Source: JAWKWH01 sp040830725
GTDB lineage: Bacteria > Pseudomonadota > Alphaproteobacteria > Rhizobiales > Rhizobiaceae
NCBI GenBank assembly: GCA_040830725.1
Contig: JBFOMG010000002.1
Coordinates: 1-64,000 of the forward strand
Direction: 5' to 3'
Length of the DNA stretch: 64,000 bases
The notes under the pieces were generated by a model. It had not been told where the DNA came from and did not search any database. It was given only the letters and a program-made list of their open reading frames with translations. Below are positions 1 to 8,295 of this stretch, piece by piece; position 1 is the stretch's first letter; every line of letters starts with the position of its first letter. A program made the translations under genes and the position numbers.

Positions 1-1
1 A

Positions 2-862
2 TTCCAACTTCCAGTCACAAGCAGGCCTTTCAGATTTACCGGAAAACTCTACATGAGGTTCGGTTCGGACTGGTTTGTCTGCACTGCATCTTTGGTCGAA
101 AAAGGGGTTCTGATCACCGCCGCACACTGCGTTGCCGGTTATGGCGCTGGTGCAGCCGGTATTGCTGACGAAGTCATATGGTATCCGGGAAATTACAATT
201 CAGCTGGCGGTTTCTGGGGGTATTTTACAGCGCAGAGCATTCATGTACCCGCGCCCTATTTGAATGGGACGGACACATGTGACTTTTTCGCAAACGGCGT
301 AGTCTGTAACAATGATATCGCGACAGTCGTGTTGGCTATTCGAAACGGATTGCTTGCCGGACAGGCGATGGGAGGATGGTATGCGTATGCGTGGAATGGA
401 TATAGCTATCAAGCATCGGCAGCATTTGGCGGGCACACCGTAGCGGATATAACGCAACTTGGGTATCCGGCAGCGATCGATGCTGGCTATCAAATGCTGC
501 GTGTTAACTCTTTTGGCAAATATGTAACCTCCACCGTCACAACGAACGGAGAAATGCTGTTGAACACTCAACTGGGGTCAGCGATGTCGGGTGGTTCCAG
601 TGGCGGACCCTGGATGGTCAACTTCGGGACACGACCAATCGTGACCGATACAACATTAGCCTTTCTAGGATATCAAAACGCCACCAACAATGTAGTGGGC
701 GTGACAAGCTGGGGTTACACTGATCGCCTGGTCAATGTTCAAGGAGCATCATGGTTTGGGCAGAATTTTGAATATCCGGCCGCAGACTACGGAGGAAGGG
801 GCGCCGGTAATATTGGTGCGTTGATGGACACGACATGTACCACCACACCGTCTCACTGTTAG
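2..862 (+). CDS. Trypsin-like serine protease (5' end outside window)
   Basis: Peptidase S1 family, probably secreted. The reading frame is open from base 2, and the residues before the first ATG at 53 already look like the start of a trypsin fold, so the gene is cut by the window edge and ATG 53 is probably not the true start. Counting from that Met, ITAAHC gives catalytic His25, NNDIATV gives Asp88 and GGSSGGP gives nucleophile Ser183. The residue before the serine is Ser rather than the Asp of GDSGGP, as in glutamyl-endopeptidase-like relatives. Cysteine pairs suggest disulfides. The protein ends in a Cys-rich tail. The methyltransferase gene starts 16 bases downstream. The substrate is unknown and the signal peptide is not visible. 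Confidence 0.8.
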   Translation, partial: FQLPVTSRPFRFTGKLYMRFGSDWFVCTASLVEKGVLITAAHCVAGYGAGAAGIADEVIWYPGNYNSAGGFWGYFTAQSIHVPAPYLNGTDTCDFFANGVVCNNDIATVVLAIRNGLLAGQAMGGWYAYAWNGYSYQASAAFGGHTVADITQLGYPAAIDAGYQMLRVNSFGKYVTSTVTTNGEMLLNTQLGSAMSGGSSGGPWMVNFGTRPIVTDTTLAFLGYQNATNNVVGVTSWGYTDRLVNVQGASWFGQNFEYPAADYGGRGAGNIGALMDTTCTTTPSHC

Positions 863-878
863 TTTCTGCGTCCGGGAA

Positions 879-1973
879 ATGAATCTAGTTGAGATTGCGC
901 GAATAAACGGGAAAGAATCAACTCTGTTGAGCGGCTGCGATTTCGCGGTCTTAAGCTTTCGAATACGAGCACGAGCGGAGCAGGTTGTATCTTTCCTGTT
1001 TAATGACGAAGTTCAGCTTGATTGGCATCCGATCAAACGACCGGATTTACCGAAAAGCATTTCTTGGCATTCGATTTACCTGAACCTCCCGACGCTGAAT
1101 GTGCGTGAGCGCAATGAAGTGCGCGTTCAGCTGGAAAATAAGTCTAGCGAGGTAGTCAGCCTGGAATGTAAACCGGCAGAAATCTCACGACTTAACCAGG
1201 TAAGAAAAGAAATCGAGAATAAGCGTTCGAGAATCTTGTCTCTCGCCAACGACGGCTGCAACGTCAATGAGCACAGGCAGATTTTCGACGTTGCTGAAAC
1301 CGACCATAGCCCCAGCCTACTGACGAAGACGGATCCTATTTCACACCATCCTTATTCAAATAAGTTTCGTGAAATCACGAAAAAACTTTCTGAGGATGCG
1401 CTGATATTGGATGTTGGAGCTGGTTTTCGTGGAAGGCACAATTCTCAAATAGTTACCACAGAAATATTTCAGTATCCTTCCACTGACGTCATATGCTTTG
1501 GCGACCGCATTCCGTTTCGAACTGAAACATTCGATGCGATTTACTCAAACGCTGTATTAGAGCACGTCAGCAATCCATTCGATGTGGCAACCGAGATGTG
1601 TCGTGTTTTGAAACCCGGCGGCTACATCTATAGCGCGATCCCATTTCTGCAAGCAGAACACGGTTATCCATATCATTACTTTAACGCGACAAGAATGGGG
1701 CATAGGAAGCTCTATGAAGACAAAGTCGAGATTTTGAGTTTGGACGTGGGTGGTGCAGGCCAACCATGGTACATCGTAATGCGGTCACTTGGGTTGTTGA
1801 GGAGCGGCTTACCGCGTGAAGTCAGAGATGATTTCAATAAGCTGACTATTGGCGATATACTCAACGGCACATACCAAGATTGGACCAGCTCGAAATTCGG
1901 AAATTGCACCAAAGAAATTAAGTGGAAGCTAGCTGGTTCCACCATTTTGGTTGGGCGGAAGGTCGAGAAATAG
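879..1973 (+). CDS. SAM-dependent class I methyltransferase domain protein
   Basis: 364 residues. The C-terminal half holds a class I methyltransferase fold: ILDVGAGF is the glycine-rich SAM loop (motif I), DAIYSNAVLEHV is the motif around the catalytic face, and RVLKPGGYIYSAIPF is the post-motif strand typical of the Methyltransf_11 group. The N-terminal ~120 residues are rich in beta-type sequence with no recognised domain and could be a carbohydrate- or substrate-binding module. The gene follows the protease by 16 bases and has only a poor Shine-Dalgarno (GGGA directly before the ATG), so it may be translationally coupled. The methyl acceptor cannot be told; glycan- or lipid-modifying methyltransferases have this layout. 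Base composition is more AT-rich than the core genes further right, so a recently acquired origin is possible. Confidence 0.75.
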   Translation: MNLVEIARINGKESTLLSGCDFAVLSFRIRARAEQVVSFLFNDEVQLDWHPIKRPDLPKSISWHSIYLNLPTLNVRERNEVRVQLENKSSEVVSLECKPAEISRLNQVRKEIENKRSRILSLANDGCNVNEHRQIFDVAETDHSPSLLTKTDPISHHPYSNKFREITKKLSEDALILDVGAGFRGRHNSQIVTTEIFQYPSTDVICFGDRIPFRTETFDAIYSNAVLEHVSNPFDVATEMCRVLKPGGYIYSAIPFLQAEHGYPYHYFNATRMGHRKLYEDKVEILSLDVGGAGQPWYIVMRSLGLLRSGLPREVRDDFNKLTIGDILNGTYQDWTSSKFGNCTKEIKWKLAGSTILVGRKVEK

Positions 1974-2040
1974 CAAGGCTGATCGCGTTCAACCTGCTGG
2001 GGATCAAACATGCGAGGGCTAATCCAATTAGATGGGTTCG

Positions 2041-2457
2041 ATGGTGAGTTTGAACAAAATCCGGTTTTCAATCATGATTCTGGTCGGCGGGATGCTGCTT
2101 CTCCTCATTCCCGTTCTGGGAGGCTGCATGGCGGTTGAGTCAGCGGCAAGCTTTGATGGCAGGTGGACATTGGCCAGCATCGGCGGTCAGGCGGTTGCTG
2201 CGGGAACCAATGCACCTCATTTTGCAATCGATGGCGACACGATATCGGGATATGACGGCTGCAATCAATTTGGCGGCCAGTTGAGCAATCCGCAGGCGAT
2301 GCGTGTTGGCCAACGGGCCTGCGCCGGCGATTACCTCAAGCTTCCGCTTGATCTGAGCGATCCGAAGGCTCACCTCGACAGCGCAAATTTCGAAGGCGAC
2401 AGCCTGTCTTTGCCCGCCAGAGCCGGCCATCCTGCTTCAGTATTTGTGCGGCAATAG
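2041..2457 (+). CDS. META-domain lipoprotein (HslJ-like)
   Basis: A small secreted lipoprotein. From the ATG at 2041 there is a charged N-terminus, a hydrophobic stretch (MILVGGMLLLLIPV) and a lipobox ending LGGC, so the protein is probably lipidated. The rest reads as a META domain: FDGRWTLASIGGQAV, then YDGCNQFGGQ, a form of the GCN..G signature seen in HslJ and other META proteins. Family members are envelope proteins of unclear function, some linked to heat or novobiocin resistance. An in-frame ATG at 2032 is an alternative start; neither has a clear ribosome binding site. It is convergent with the L,D-transpeptidase gene, 20 bases away. Confidence 0.7.
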   Translation: MVSLNKIRFSIMILVGGMLLLLIPVLGGCMAVESAASFDGRWTLASIGGQAVAAGTNAPHFAIDGDTISGYDGCNQFGGQLSNPQAMRVGQRACAGDYLKLPLDLSDPKAHLDSANFEGDSLSLPARAGHPASVFVRQ

Positions 2458-2477
2458 TTTGGGTTTGACGCCGCGCG

Positions 2478-3149
2478 TCATGTAACCAAAATCGGGCTGC
2501 CGGTGCGAACCCGGTTGTACAGGTCGATCACATCCTGATTGAGCATGCGAACGCATCCGCTGGATACCGCACGTCCGATACTGGCGAATTCCCCGGAGCC
2601 ATGAACGCGATAAAGCGTGTCGCCACCCTTGTTGTGAATATACAGCGCCCGGGCGCCGAGAGGATTTCTTAGCCCCGGTGGCATTCCTCCATTGTCTGCA
2701 GAATATTTCCTCAGTTCAGGCTGACGCGCGATCATTTCATCGGGAGGCGTCCATTTTGGCCAGGCCTGCTTCCAGGCTATCCAGCCGCGACCTGACCATT
2801 CAAATCCGGCCCTTCCGAGCCCTACCCCATACCGCATGGCGCGACGGCCGGGCATGACATAGTAAAGGTAACGCCGCGACGTATTGACCACCAGGGTACC
2901 TGGTTTTTCTCCCGTCGGATCACGAACTTCGCGGCGATAGTATTTGCTGTCGACTTGCGAAAGATCGACTGCGGGCAACGGAAACCGCTCGCCGGGTTTC
3001 GGACCGTAAATCTTGTTGTAATCGAAAGTCCTTGTGCCAAGGACCGGAGCTCCGTCGGTCGTACAACCGGCAAGCATCAACAATGCCGACGCGCCCGCTC
3101 CGGTAACGAGCTGCCTACGGCTCAATTCGCTCGGATCTGCAATTCTCAT
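2478..3149 (-). CDS. L,D-transpeptidase (YkuD/ErfK family)
   Basis: A periplasmic peptidoglycan cross-linking or protein-anchoring enzyme. The catalytic YkuD signature is present near the C-terminus: HGSGEF followed by SSGCVRM, with Cys as nucleophile and the HG histidine. The N-terminus has SRRQLVTGAGAS, a twin-arginine-like start, followed by a hydrophobic stretch ending LAGC that could be a lipobox. The ATG at 3149 is chosen because AGGAG lies 8 bases upstream; a TTG 48 bases further upstream lacks this support. Length (223 aa) is usual for single-domain alphaproteobacterial YkuD proteins, which commonly occur in several copies per genome. Confidence 0.88.
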   Translation of the reverse strand: MRIADPSELSRRQLVTGAGASALLMLAGCTTDGAPVLGTRTFDYNKIYGPKPGERFPLPAVDLSQVDSKYYRREVRDPTGEKPGTLVVNTSRRYLYYVMPGRRAMRYGVGLGRAGFEWSGRGWIAWKQAWPKWTPPDEMIARQPELRKYSADNGGMPPGLRNPLGARALYIHNKGGDTLYRVHGSGEFASIGRAVSSGCVRMLNQDVIDLYNRVRTGSPILVT

Positions 3150-3364
3150 CGATGTCACTCCTGGTGCGCCTGATGCTGGCAATAAACATCCGTTCAAAAC
3201 AATGGATCAATTCAAAACCACAGACAGGGTAAACCGTTAGCCAGGGCCGGGGTCTGAATCCATGGGCTCGTTCCACTTTTAGCGGACGAGAAAATGACGT
3301 CAGTTCAATATCTTGTGATATATGGATATAGCTTGAAACTTGATCGCGGGACCCAGCCGCGGTG

Positions 3365-4531
3365 TCACGCTTCCCACTTCACAGCAAGGCTCTGTGGTCC
3401 CCGAAAGGCCCAACCGTCGAAGTTTACCGGCTGGCCGGCATCTGGTCTCAGGCCGTCAAATCGCGAAAACAGTGTCGGCAAGGCGACTTCCGCGACCAGT
3501 GATCTTGAAGCCCATGCACCGGCACAAAAATGGGGACCCGCACCGAATGGAATGCTCTTTTGGTTGTCACGTTCGACGTCAAATTTGCTCGCTTCGTCGA
3601 ACACGCTCTCGTCGCGATTGGCTGAACCAAACATGAAAAACACACGATCTTCCGGTTCGAAATCTATCGATTCGTAGGAATGATGCTTTGCAACCCGCCT
3701 CGGAGACATGCCGATCGGAGAAATCCATCGCGCATACTCTTCAAACACCTGAAGCCAGGTGACTTCGCCCCTTTGAACTTTTTCCAATTCAGCCGCATGC
3801 GTAAGCAGCGCCCAAGCGCAACCGGCGATCGCATCCCTGGGTTCGTTCTGCCCGCCTGAAATCGCCAGTTTCACATTGGCGCGGGTGCTATCCATTTCCA
3901 GTCCGGCTTGCATCATCACACTAAGCAGGCTGTGATCCGGCTGTTTTCGAAGTACCGGTATCATTTCGTCAATGGCCGCGTCGATTGCCGCCGTCGCATC
4001 GTGGCAAGACGCCTCCACGTCAGGATCACCATGATAATTGGCAATGCCATCGATCATCGCCTGGGACCACTGGTCCATCTCGTTGTAGGTAATATTGGTC
4101 AAGCCGGTGATCACTTTGAGCGCTTCACCTGACAGAGGCATGGCATATTCGGTAACCAGCTCCGCACCACCCTTTGGCATCAAATCGTCAACCAGCTGAT
4201 CGGCTATTTCCTTAAACTGGGTCTGCCAGATGTCCCGCACCGTTTTTGGCGAAACTGATGGAAAAATCATCTTGCGTTCTCTTTGGTGCGCCTCTCCATC
4301 CTTCCGCATCATGTTGTGGCCCATGAGCTTGTTCATCAAACCTTCGGGCTGATGTGAGGAGAAGACATCGATGTTCTTTTCACAAACGAAGATGTCATCC
4401 CTGCGTGTGAAAACGATGGCACCTAACTGCGGAACGTATGCGATCGGGGCATTCGCTCTCATCTCGGCCAAAACCGGATAGGGGTCAGAGCGAAAACTTT
4501 CCATGTCGATGTCGAAAACTGGTGGGCGCAT
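3365..4531 (-). CDS. Cytochrome P450
   Basis: Heme-thiolate monooxygenase of the soluble bacterial type, 388 residues. The heme-binding loop FGAGPHFCAG places the proximal Cys at residue 336, and FEEYARW supplies the ExxR pair. The I-helix reads ISGGQNEPRD. Aligned on the Gly-Gly with GGLDTV of P450cam, the acid-alcohol pair (Asp-Thr) becomes Asn-Glu, which is unusual. The start at 4531 has AGGAA five bases upstream; a TTG 39 bases further upstream is less likely. No ferredoxin or ferredoxin reductase gene is adjacent, so redox partners would come from elsewhere. The substrate is unknown. Confidence 0.9.
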   Translation of the reverse strand: MRPPVFDIDMESFRSDPYPVLAEMRANAPIAYVPQLGAIVFTRRDDIFVCEKNIDVFSSHQPEGLMNKLMGHNMMRKDGEAHQRERKMIFPSVSPKTVRDIWQTQFKEIADQLVDDLMPKGGAELVTEYAMPLSGEALKVITGLTNITYNEMDQWSQAMIDGIANYHGDPDVEASCHDATAAIDAAIDEMIPVLRKQPDHSLLSVMMQAGLEMDSTRANVKLAISGGQNEPRDAIAGCAWALLTHAAELEKVQRGEVTWLQVFEEYARWISPIGMSPRRVAKHHSYESIDFEPEDRVFFMFGSANRDESVFDEASKFDVERDNQKSIPFGAGPHFCAGAWASRSLVAEVALPTLFSRFDGLRPDAGQPVNFDGWAFRGPQSLAVKWEA

Positions 4532-5199
4532 AACAATTCCTGGCACTGGATAAATGGCTATGGAAACCAATTACCACCATCGGCAACAATACGCACCGGT
4601 GCGAGAACAGATGAATGACGGGCAGAACAAATGACCGGAGCCACACCGGTCTCCGCATATGGCGGGGGGGCGCAGAAGGCGCAAAAACAGGAAAGGCGCT
4701 AACTTTCGCCAGCGCCTCCCTGTATCAAGCGGTGCAGTTCATCCTGACCACCCGTTTACATCCGAAGATGATATCGAATACTCAAAACCAACGCACTCAC
4801 TTGAAAGACCAAAAACTTCTTTCGAATTTTCCGGTCCGCACCCGTTCCACCCGAGGGTTTCTTCAGGTCCGCCGTGGTTTCGGTTTCGCCGCCGCTCCAC
4901 GGTTTGCCGGCGCGAATACGGATTAGTGCACAATCCGCCTTCACTCCCCTGGTGGCGTCTCTTCTACAAACATCGTTCCGAAAAATTCAGTTCGTTTCCG
5001 AGCCAGGTATCCCTTGTCGACTTTCCTGTTTCGCCGCCTTGCGAAACCTTCCGGTCAGGGCGTGAGAGTGATGTTGCGCATATTTCGGCAATCCGTCAAA
5101 CGGCGCTTGTGGATAGATGTGGACGGTGTTCAGAAGCGCGGTCGAATCAACGATTTGGCCTGGACGGGGAACGAGCTCGAATCGCTCGGTTGCCATCTT
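4532..5199. other. Gene-poor region between P450 and yqeY
   Basis: About 670 bases without a gene I can support. Short overlapping frames exist on both strands, but none has a convincing ribosome binding site or a recognisable product. The minus strand ends in a terminator-like hairpin at 4695-4716, about 480 bases downstream of the yqeY stop, so this stretch may be a long 3' UTR, a small RNA gene, or the remnant of a gene that followed yqeY. Confidence 0.5.
4695..4716 (-). terminator. Possible rho-independent terminator (minus strand)
   Basis: GGCGCT (4695-4700) pairs with AGCGCC (4711-4716) around a 10-base loop. Read on the minus strand the stem is followed by a T-rich stretch (TTTCCTGTTTTTG), whereas the plus strand lacks a T run. 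Confidence 0.45.
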
Positions 5200-5649
5200 T
5201 TATTGAAGCAATCCTTTGACGATACCGGATGCTTTGCCGAAATCCATCTGACCGGGATATTTCTGTTTCAACGCACTCATGCATTTTCCCATGTCGCGAA
5301 GGCCATCCGCGCCGGTTTCATCGATCACTTCCGCGCACGCGGCCTTTACATCATCCTCGCATAATTGCTGTGGCAAGAAGGTGCGAATGATCTCAATTTC
5401 GGCCCGCTCCTGTTCGGCCAGTTCAAGCCGGTTACCTTCTTCAAATGCCTTGGCAGATTCTTGGCGCTGTTTGACCATTTTGGCGAGGATTTCCAACACT
5501 TCTTCGCTCGTTACCGGATCCTTGCCGGAACCGCGATGGGCAATATCCCGATCCTTGATGGCAGCCAGGATCAACCGCAGTGTCGAGATGCTACGTTTGT
5601 CCTGTGTCTTTTGCGCCTCTTTCAACGCCTCGGCGATTTTTTCGCGCAT
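5200..5649 (-). CDS. GatB/YqeY domain protein
   Basis: 149 residues covering the whole YqeY family. It starts MREKIAEALKEAQK and carries the family features STLRLILAAIKDRDI, a Lys/Arg/Glu-rich helix EVLEILAKMVKQRQES, and the C-terminal GKASGIVKGLL. The fold resembles the C-terminal tRNA-binding domain of the GatB amidotransferase subunit. The cellular role of free YqeY proteins is not settled. The ATG at 5649 is preferred because AAGGAG lies 13 bases upstream; the nearer upstream ATG sits directly on that element. It is divergent from carA, an arrangement known from Rhizobiales genomes, where dnaG often follows yqeY; dnaG is absent here. Confidence 0.88.
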   Translation of the reverse strand: MREKIAEALKEAQKTQDKRSISTLRLILAAIKDRDIAHRGSGKDPVTSEEVLEILAKMVKQRQESAKAFEEGNRLELAEQERAEIEIIRTFLPQQLCEDDVKAACAEVIDETGADGLRDMGKCMSALKQKYPGQMDFGKASGIVKGLLQ

Positions 5650-5927
5650 CGCTGATCTCATGCTCCTTGATGAGCGGCGGACAATACCGCCGACACTAAC
5701 TCTTTGCAATCGCTTTCTATCGGGTTAAGCCATTGATATTTAGAGATTTTAATTTTTGTGACTACAACAATTCGACGAATTGACCGGGATGGGACGATCA
5801 ACTATTGTCCGCCACCTGCATGGACAAGTCTACTTCGCGTTCAGCCTGCAATTCCTGTTGCACACTGCCTATATGGTGCGCGGAGCTTGCGGATCAAGGG
5901 AGCTCCTGATCGCTGAGGGAAGCCGTT

Positions 5928-7169
5928 ATGGAAAATGAACACAATGAAACCGGCAGAGCGCACACAATGAACACATGGCCGCAAAAAATGCCAACCGCGG
6001 TGCTTGTGCTGGCGGACGGGACGGTGATTTTGGGTGACGGGCTTGGCGCAGAAGGAGAGGCTGAAGCCGAGGTCTGTTTCAACACGGCAATCACCGGTTA
6101 TCAGGAAATTCTCACCGATCCATCCTATGCCGGCCAGATCGTAACTTTCACCTTCCCGCATATCGGCAATATTGGCGCCAATGGCGAGGATATCGAGGAT
6201 TTGCACCCCGCCAGCAGAGCCGGGGCGATCGGCGCGGTTTTCAAGGCGGCGATCACCAATCCATCGAATTACCGCGCTGCAAACCACCTTGATGAATGGC
6301 TCAAGAGCCGCGGCGTTATCGCGATTTGCGGAATTGATACGCGCGCACTTACCGCACAGATTCGGGAAAAAGGGCTTGCAAATGCGGTCATCGCGCACGC
6401 ATCGGATGGCAAGTTCGACATTGAGGCTTTGAAGCAGAAAGCGGCTGCATGGCATGGCCTGGTCGGCCTCGATCTCGCCAAGGAGGTTACCTCCGGACAG
6501 TCGTCAGCCTGGACAGAAAGCGCGTGGGTCTGGAACGAGGGCTTCGCTGACAACAAGAACGCCGATATTCACATCGTGGCGCTCGATTTCGGTGTCAAAC
6601 GGAACATTTTGCGGCTTCTGGCCGGGCTCGGCGCGAAGATTACCGTGGTTCCGGCAACCACAGCGGCAGATGACATTCTTGCCCTTTCGCCCGATGGAAT
6701 ATTCCTTTCCAATGGGCCCGGCGATCCGGCGGCAACCGGCAAATATGCAGTTCCCGAAATCCGCAAACTGATAGAGAGCGGGGTGCCCATCTTTGGCATT
6801 TGTCTGGGTCACCAGATGCTGGCCTTGGCACTTGGTGCCAAGACGGTCAAGATGCATCAAGGCCACCACGGCGCCAATCACCCGGTAAAGGATTTCACCA
6901 CCGGCAAGGTCGAAATTGTGTCGATGAACCACGGATTTACGGTTGATGGCGACAGTTTGCCCGACGGGGTCGAGGCAACACATGTGTCCTTGTTTGACGG
7001 CTCGAATTGCGGATTGAGGGTCGCCGGCAAACCGGTGTTTTCGGTTCAACACCATCCGGAGGCTTCACCGGGGCCTCAGGATTCGCACTATTTGTTTCGA
7101 AGATTTGTCAATTTGATACGCGAACGGAACGGGGAGCCTCTGCTGCCTGAACGCGAGAAGGTGGCATAA
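5928..7169 (+). CDS. carA: Carbamoyl-phosphate synthase small subunit
   Basis: Glutamine-hydrolysing subunit of carbamoyl-phosphate synthase, feeding arginine and pyrimidine synthesis. The N-terminal CarA domain has AVLVLADGTVILGDGLGA and FNTAITGYQEILTDPSY. The C-terminal class I glutamine amidotransferase domain has ILALDFG-like entry residues (VALDFGVKRNILR), SNGPGDP, the nucleophile motif GICLGHQ, and the His/Glu of HHPEASPGP. Length (413 aa) is close to the family norm. The ATG at 5928 has GAGGGA seven bases upstream; a second in-frame ATG at 5967 is possible. carB is not in the window. The leader contains inverted repeats (see findings). Confidence 0.97.
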   Translation: MENEHNETGRAHTMNTWPQKMPTAVLVLADGTVILGDGLGAEGEAEAEVCFNTAITGYQEILTDPSYAGQIVTFTFPHIGNIGANGEDIEDLHPASRAGAIGAVFKAAITNPSNYRAANHLDEWLKSRGVIAICGIDTRALTAQIREKGLANAVIAHASDGKFDIEALKQKAAAWHGLVGLDLAKEVTSGQSSAWTESAWVWNEGFADNKNADIHIVALDFGVKRNILRLLAGLGAKITVVPATTAADDILALSPDGIFLSNGPGDPAATGKYAVPEIRKLIESGVPIFGICLGHQMLALALGAKTVKMHQGHHGANHPVKDFTTGKVEIVSMNHGFTVDGDSLPDGVEATHVSLFDGSNCGLRVAGKPVFSVQHHPEASPGPQDSHYLFRRFVNLIRERNGEPLLPEREKVA

Positions 7170-7258
7170 TCCGGTCCGAGGGTGTTTTTGGCAAATATCC
7201 CGCGGTTGCATGACCCTAAGTTAGTGACCGCAGCGCTCGAATCAGACATAGCTGATCT

Positions 7259-7552
7259 ATGTCGGATGAACCGGTGCTTTCCAAGTTTGCAACGTCACTT
7301 GATCCACTCGATCGGGAAGGGGTCAAGCAGTTCCGCCGGCTTGTCGACTATCTGACGGTCAAGCTTGATGAGGAACAGCGGCTGGAGCTGATTGAGCGGC
7401 TGTCCACGGCCATCGCCATGATTGAATTGGCGGGAATAACCGGTGAAGCCGGATTCCGGTTCAGAAGCGAACTCGTTGCAGCTGCACAATCAATTGATCG
7501 AGCGGTCAGTGCTGTCAAACAGCCGGACGCCAAGTTTTCTGATACCGCTTGA
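7259..7552 (+). CDS. Small conserved-looking helical protein of unknown function
   Basis: 97 residues, not recognised. The sequence is hydrophilic and strongly helical, with a leucine-rich middle (LDEEQRLELIERLSTAIAM) and no signal peptide, membrane segment or metal motif. No good Shine-Dalgarno precedes the ATG. The frame lies in the 570-base gap between carA and the tRNA gene and has the acidic/basic residue alternation of a real protein, so it is kept as a probable gene, but a non-coding explanation cannot be excluded. Confidence 0.45.
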   Translation: MSDEPVLSKFATSLDPLDREGVKQFRRLVDYLTVKLDEEQRLELIERLSTAIAMIELAGITGEAGFRFRSELVAAAQSIDRAVSAVKQPDAKFSDTA

Positions 7553-7698
7553 ACCGTATCTGCACTCATTTTGCGGCTTCAGACAAAGGACGACCTTTCC
7601 ATCGGTTTGAACCGCCACACCCGATGACAAATCAGGCAGCTAATTGGCATTTTACGCGATCTAATTCTGCAGTTGCCGGGGCATTCGTCTCGAAACTG

Positions 7699-7727
7699 TT
7701 GACACGTGCGCGATATTGCGGGCATTA
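7699..7727 (+). promoter_or_regulatory. Predicted promoter of tRNA-Ser
   Basis: A consensus -35 box TTGACA (7699-7704) is followed after 17 bases by a weak -10 (GCATTA, 7722-7727), about 8 bases before the tRNA 5' end. Confidence 0.5.
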
Positions 7728-7735
7728 GCGCTCTT

Positions 7736-7828
7736 GGAGAGGTGGCCGAGTGGTCGAAGGCGCTCCCCTGCTAAGGGAGTAGGCGGTTTGAAGCCGTCTC
7801 GAGGGTTCGAATCCCTTCCTCTCCGCCA
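7736..7828 (+). tRNA. tRNA-Ser (GCT anticodon)
   Basis: The acceptor stem GGAGAGG (7736-7742) pairs with CCTCTCC (7818-7824), followed by discriminator G and an encoded CCA (7826-7828). The anticodon stem CTCCC/GGGAG encloses the loop CTGCTAA with anticodon GCT at 7770-7772. The long variable arm (GGCGG...CCGTC region) is that of a class II tRNA, and the T loop reads GGTTCGAATCC. Confidence 0.97.
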
Positions 7829-8295
7829 TCGTTTTACTATAAATTATTGAAATAATTGTGATAACCATGGGAAGCAATTGCGCTTCCCTAATTTCTTCCC
7901 CACTTCAGTTTAAAGGTTAGCAGCAGGATCGAACGGTAACTGGGCGCGTTTTGTTGATCGGTCGTCCAAGCAGGCATCGGCATGCAATGCAAATAGTTCA
8001 AATGCCGGCAATCGGCCAAAATTGGACGTTTAGTGTCGCGGGTGACATTGCATCGAATGTTCAGAGAAGCAGAGACTGCAAACTCGATTTGCCTGGATGG
8101 AATCAGATGGCCGTTCAAGGGACATCCAAGGCCTTCGCCCGGACCGCAGCTTTAATCCAAGTGATCAGGAAGCGGCCTTTCGCTGCGCTTTGAATGAATG
8201 TCCGGAAAGGGACCGATCTGGACCGGCAGCTTTCGCGCTGGGAACAAGAGAAAGCGGGCGTTAGCTGCAACCAAGCACCTCGACACTTCCGGTCC
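7829..8295. other. Non-coding stretch downstream of tRNA-Ser
   Basis: Apart from the terminator-like hairpin at 7869-7888, nothing supportable is seen. Short frames on both strands lack ribosome binding sites and family features. No integrase, excisionase or repeat of the tRNA 3' end was recognised here. Confidence 0.5.
7869..7888 (+). terminator. Terminator-like hairpin after tRNA-Ser
   Basis: GGGAAGC (7869-7875) and GCTTCCC (7882-7888) form a perfect 7-bp stem with a 6-base loop, followed by TAATTTCTT, about 40 bases after the tRNA. Confidence 0.6.

Noticed and set aside
5106..5116. DnaA-box-like TGTGGATAG as part of an origin
   Set aside because: A single imperfect copy without clustered boxes, AT-rich unwinding region or replication genes.
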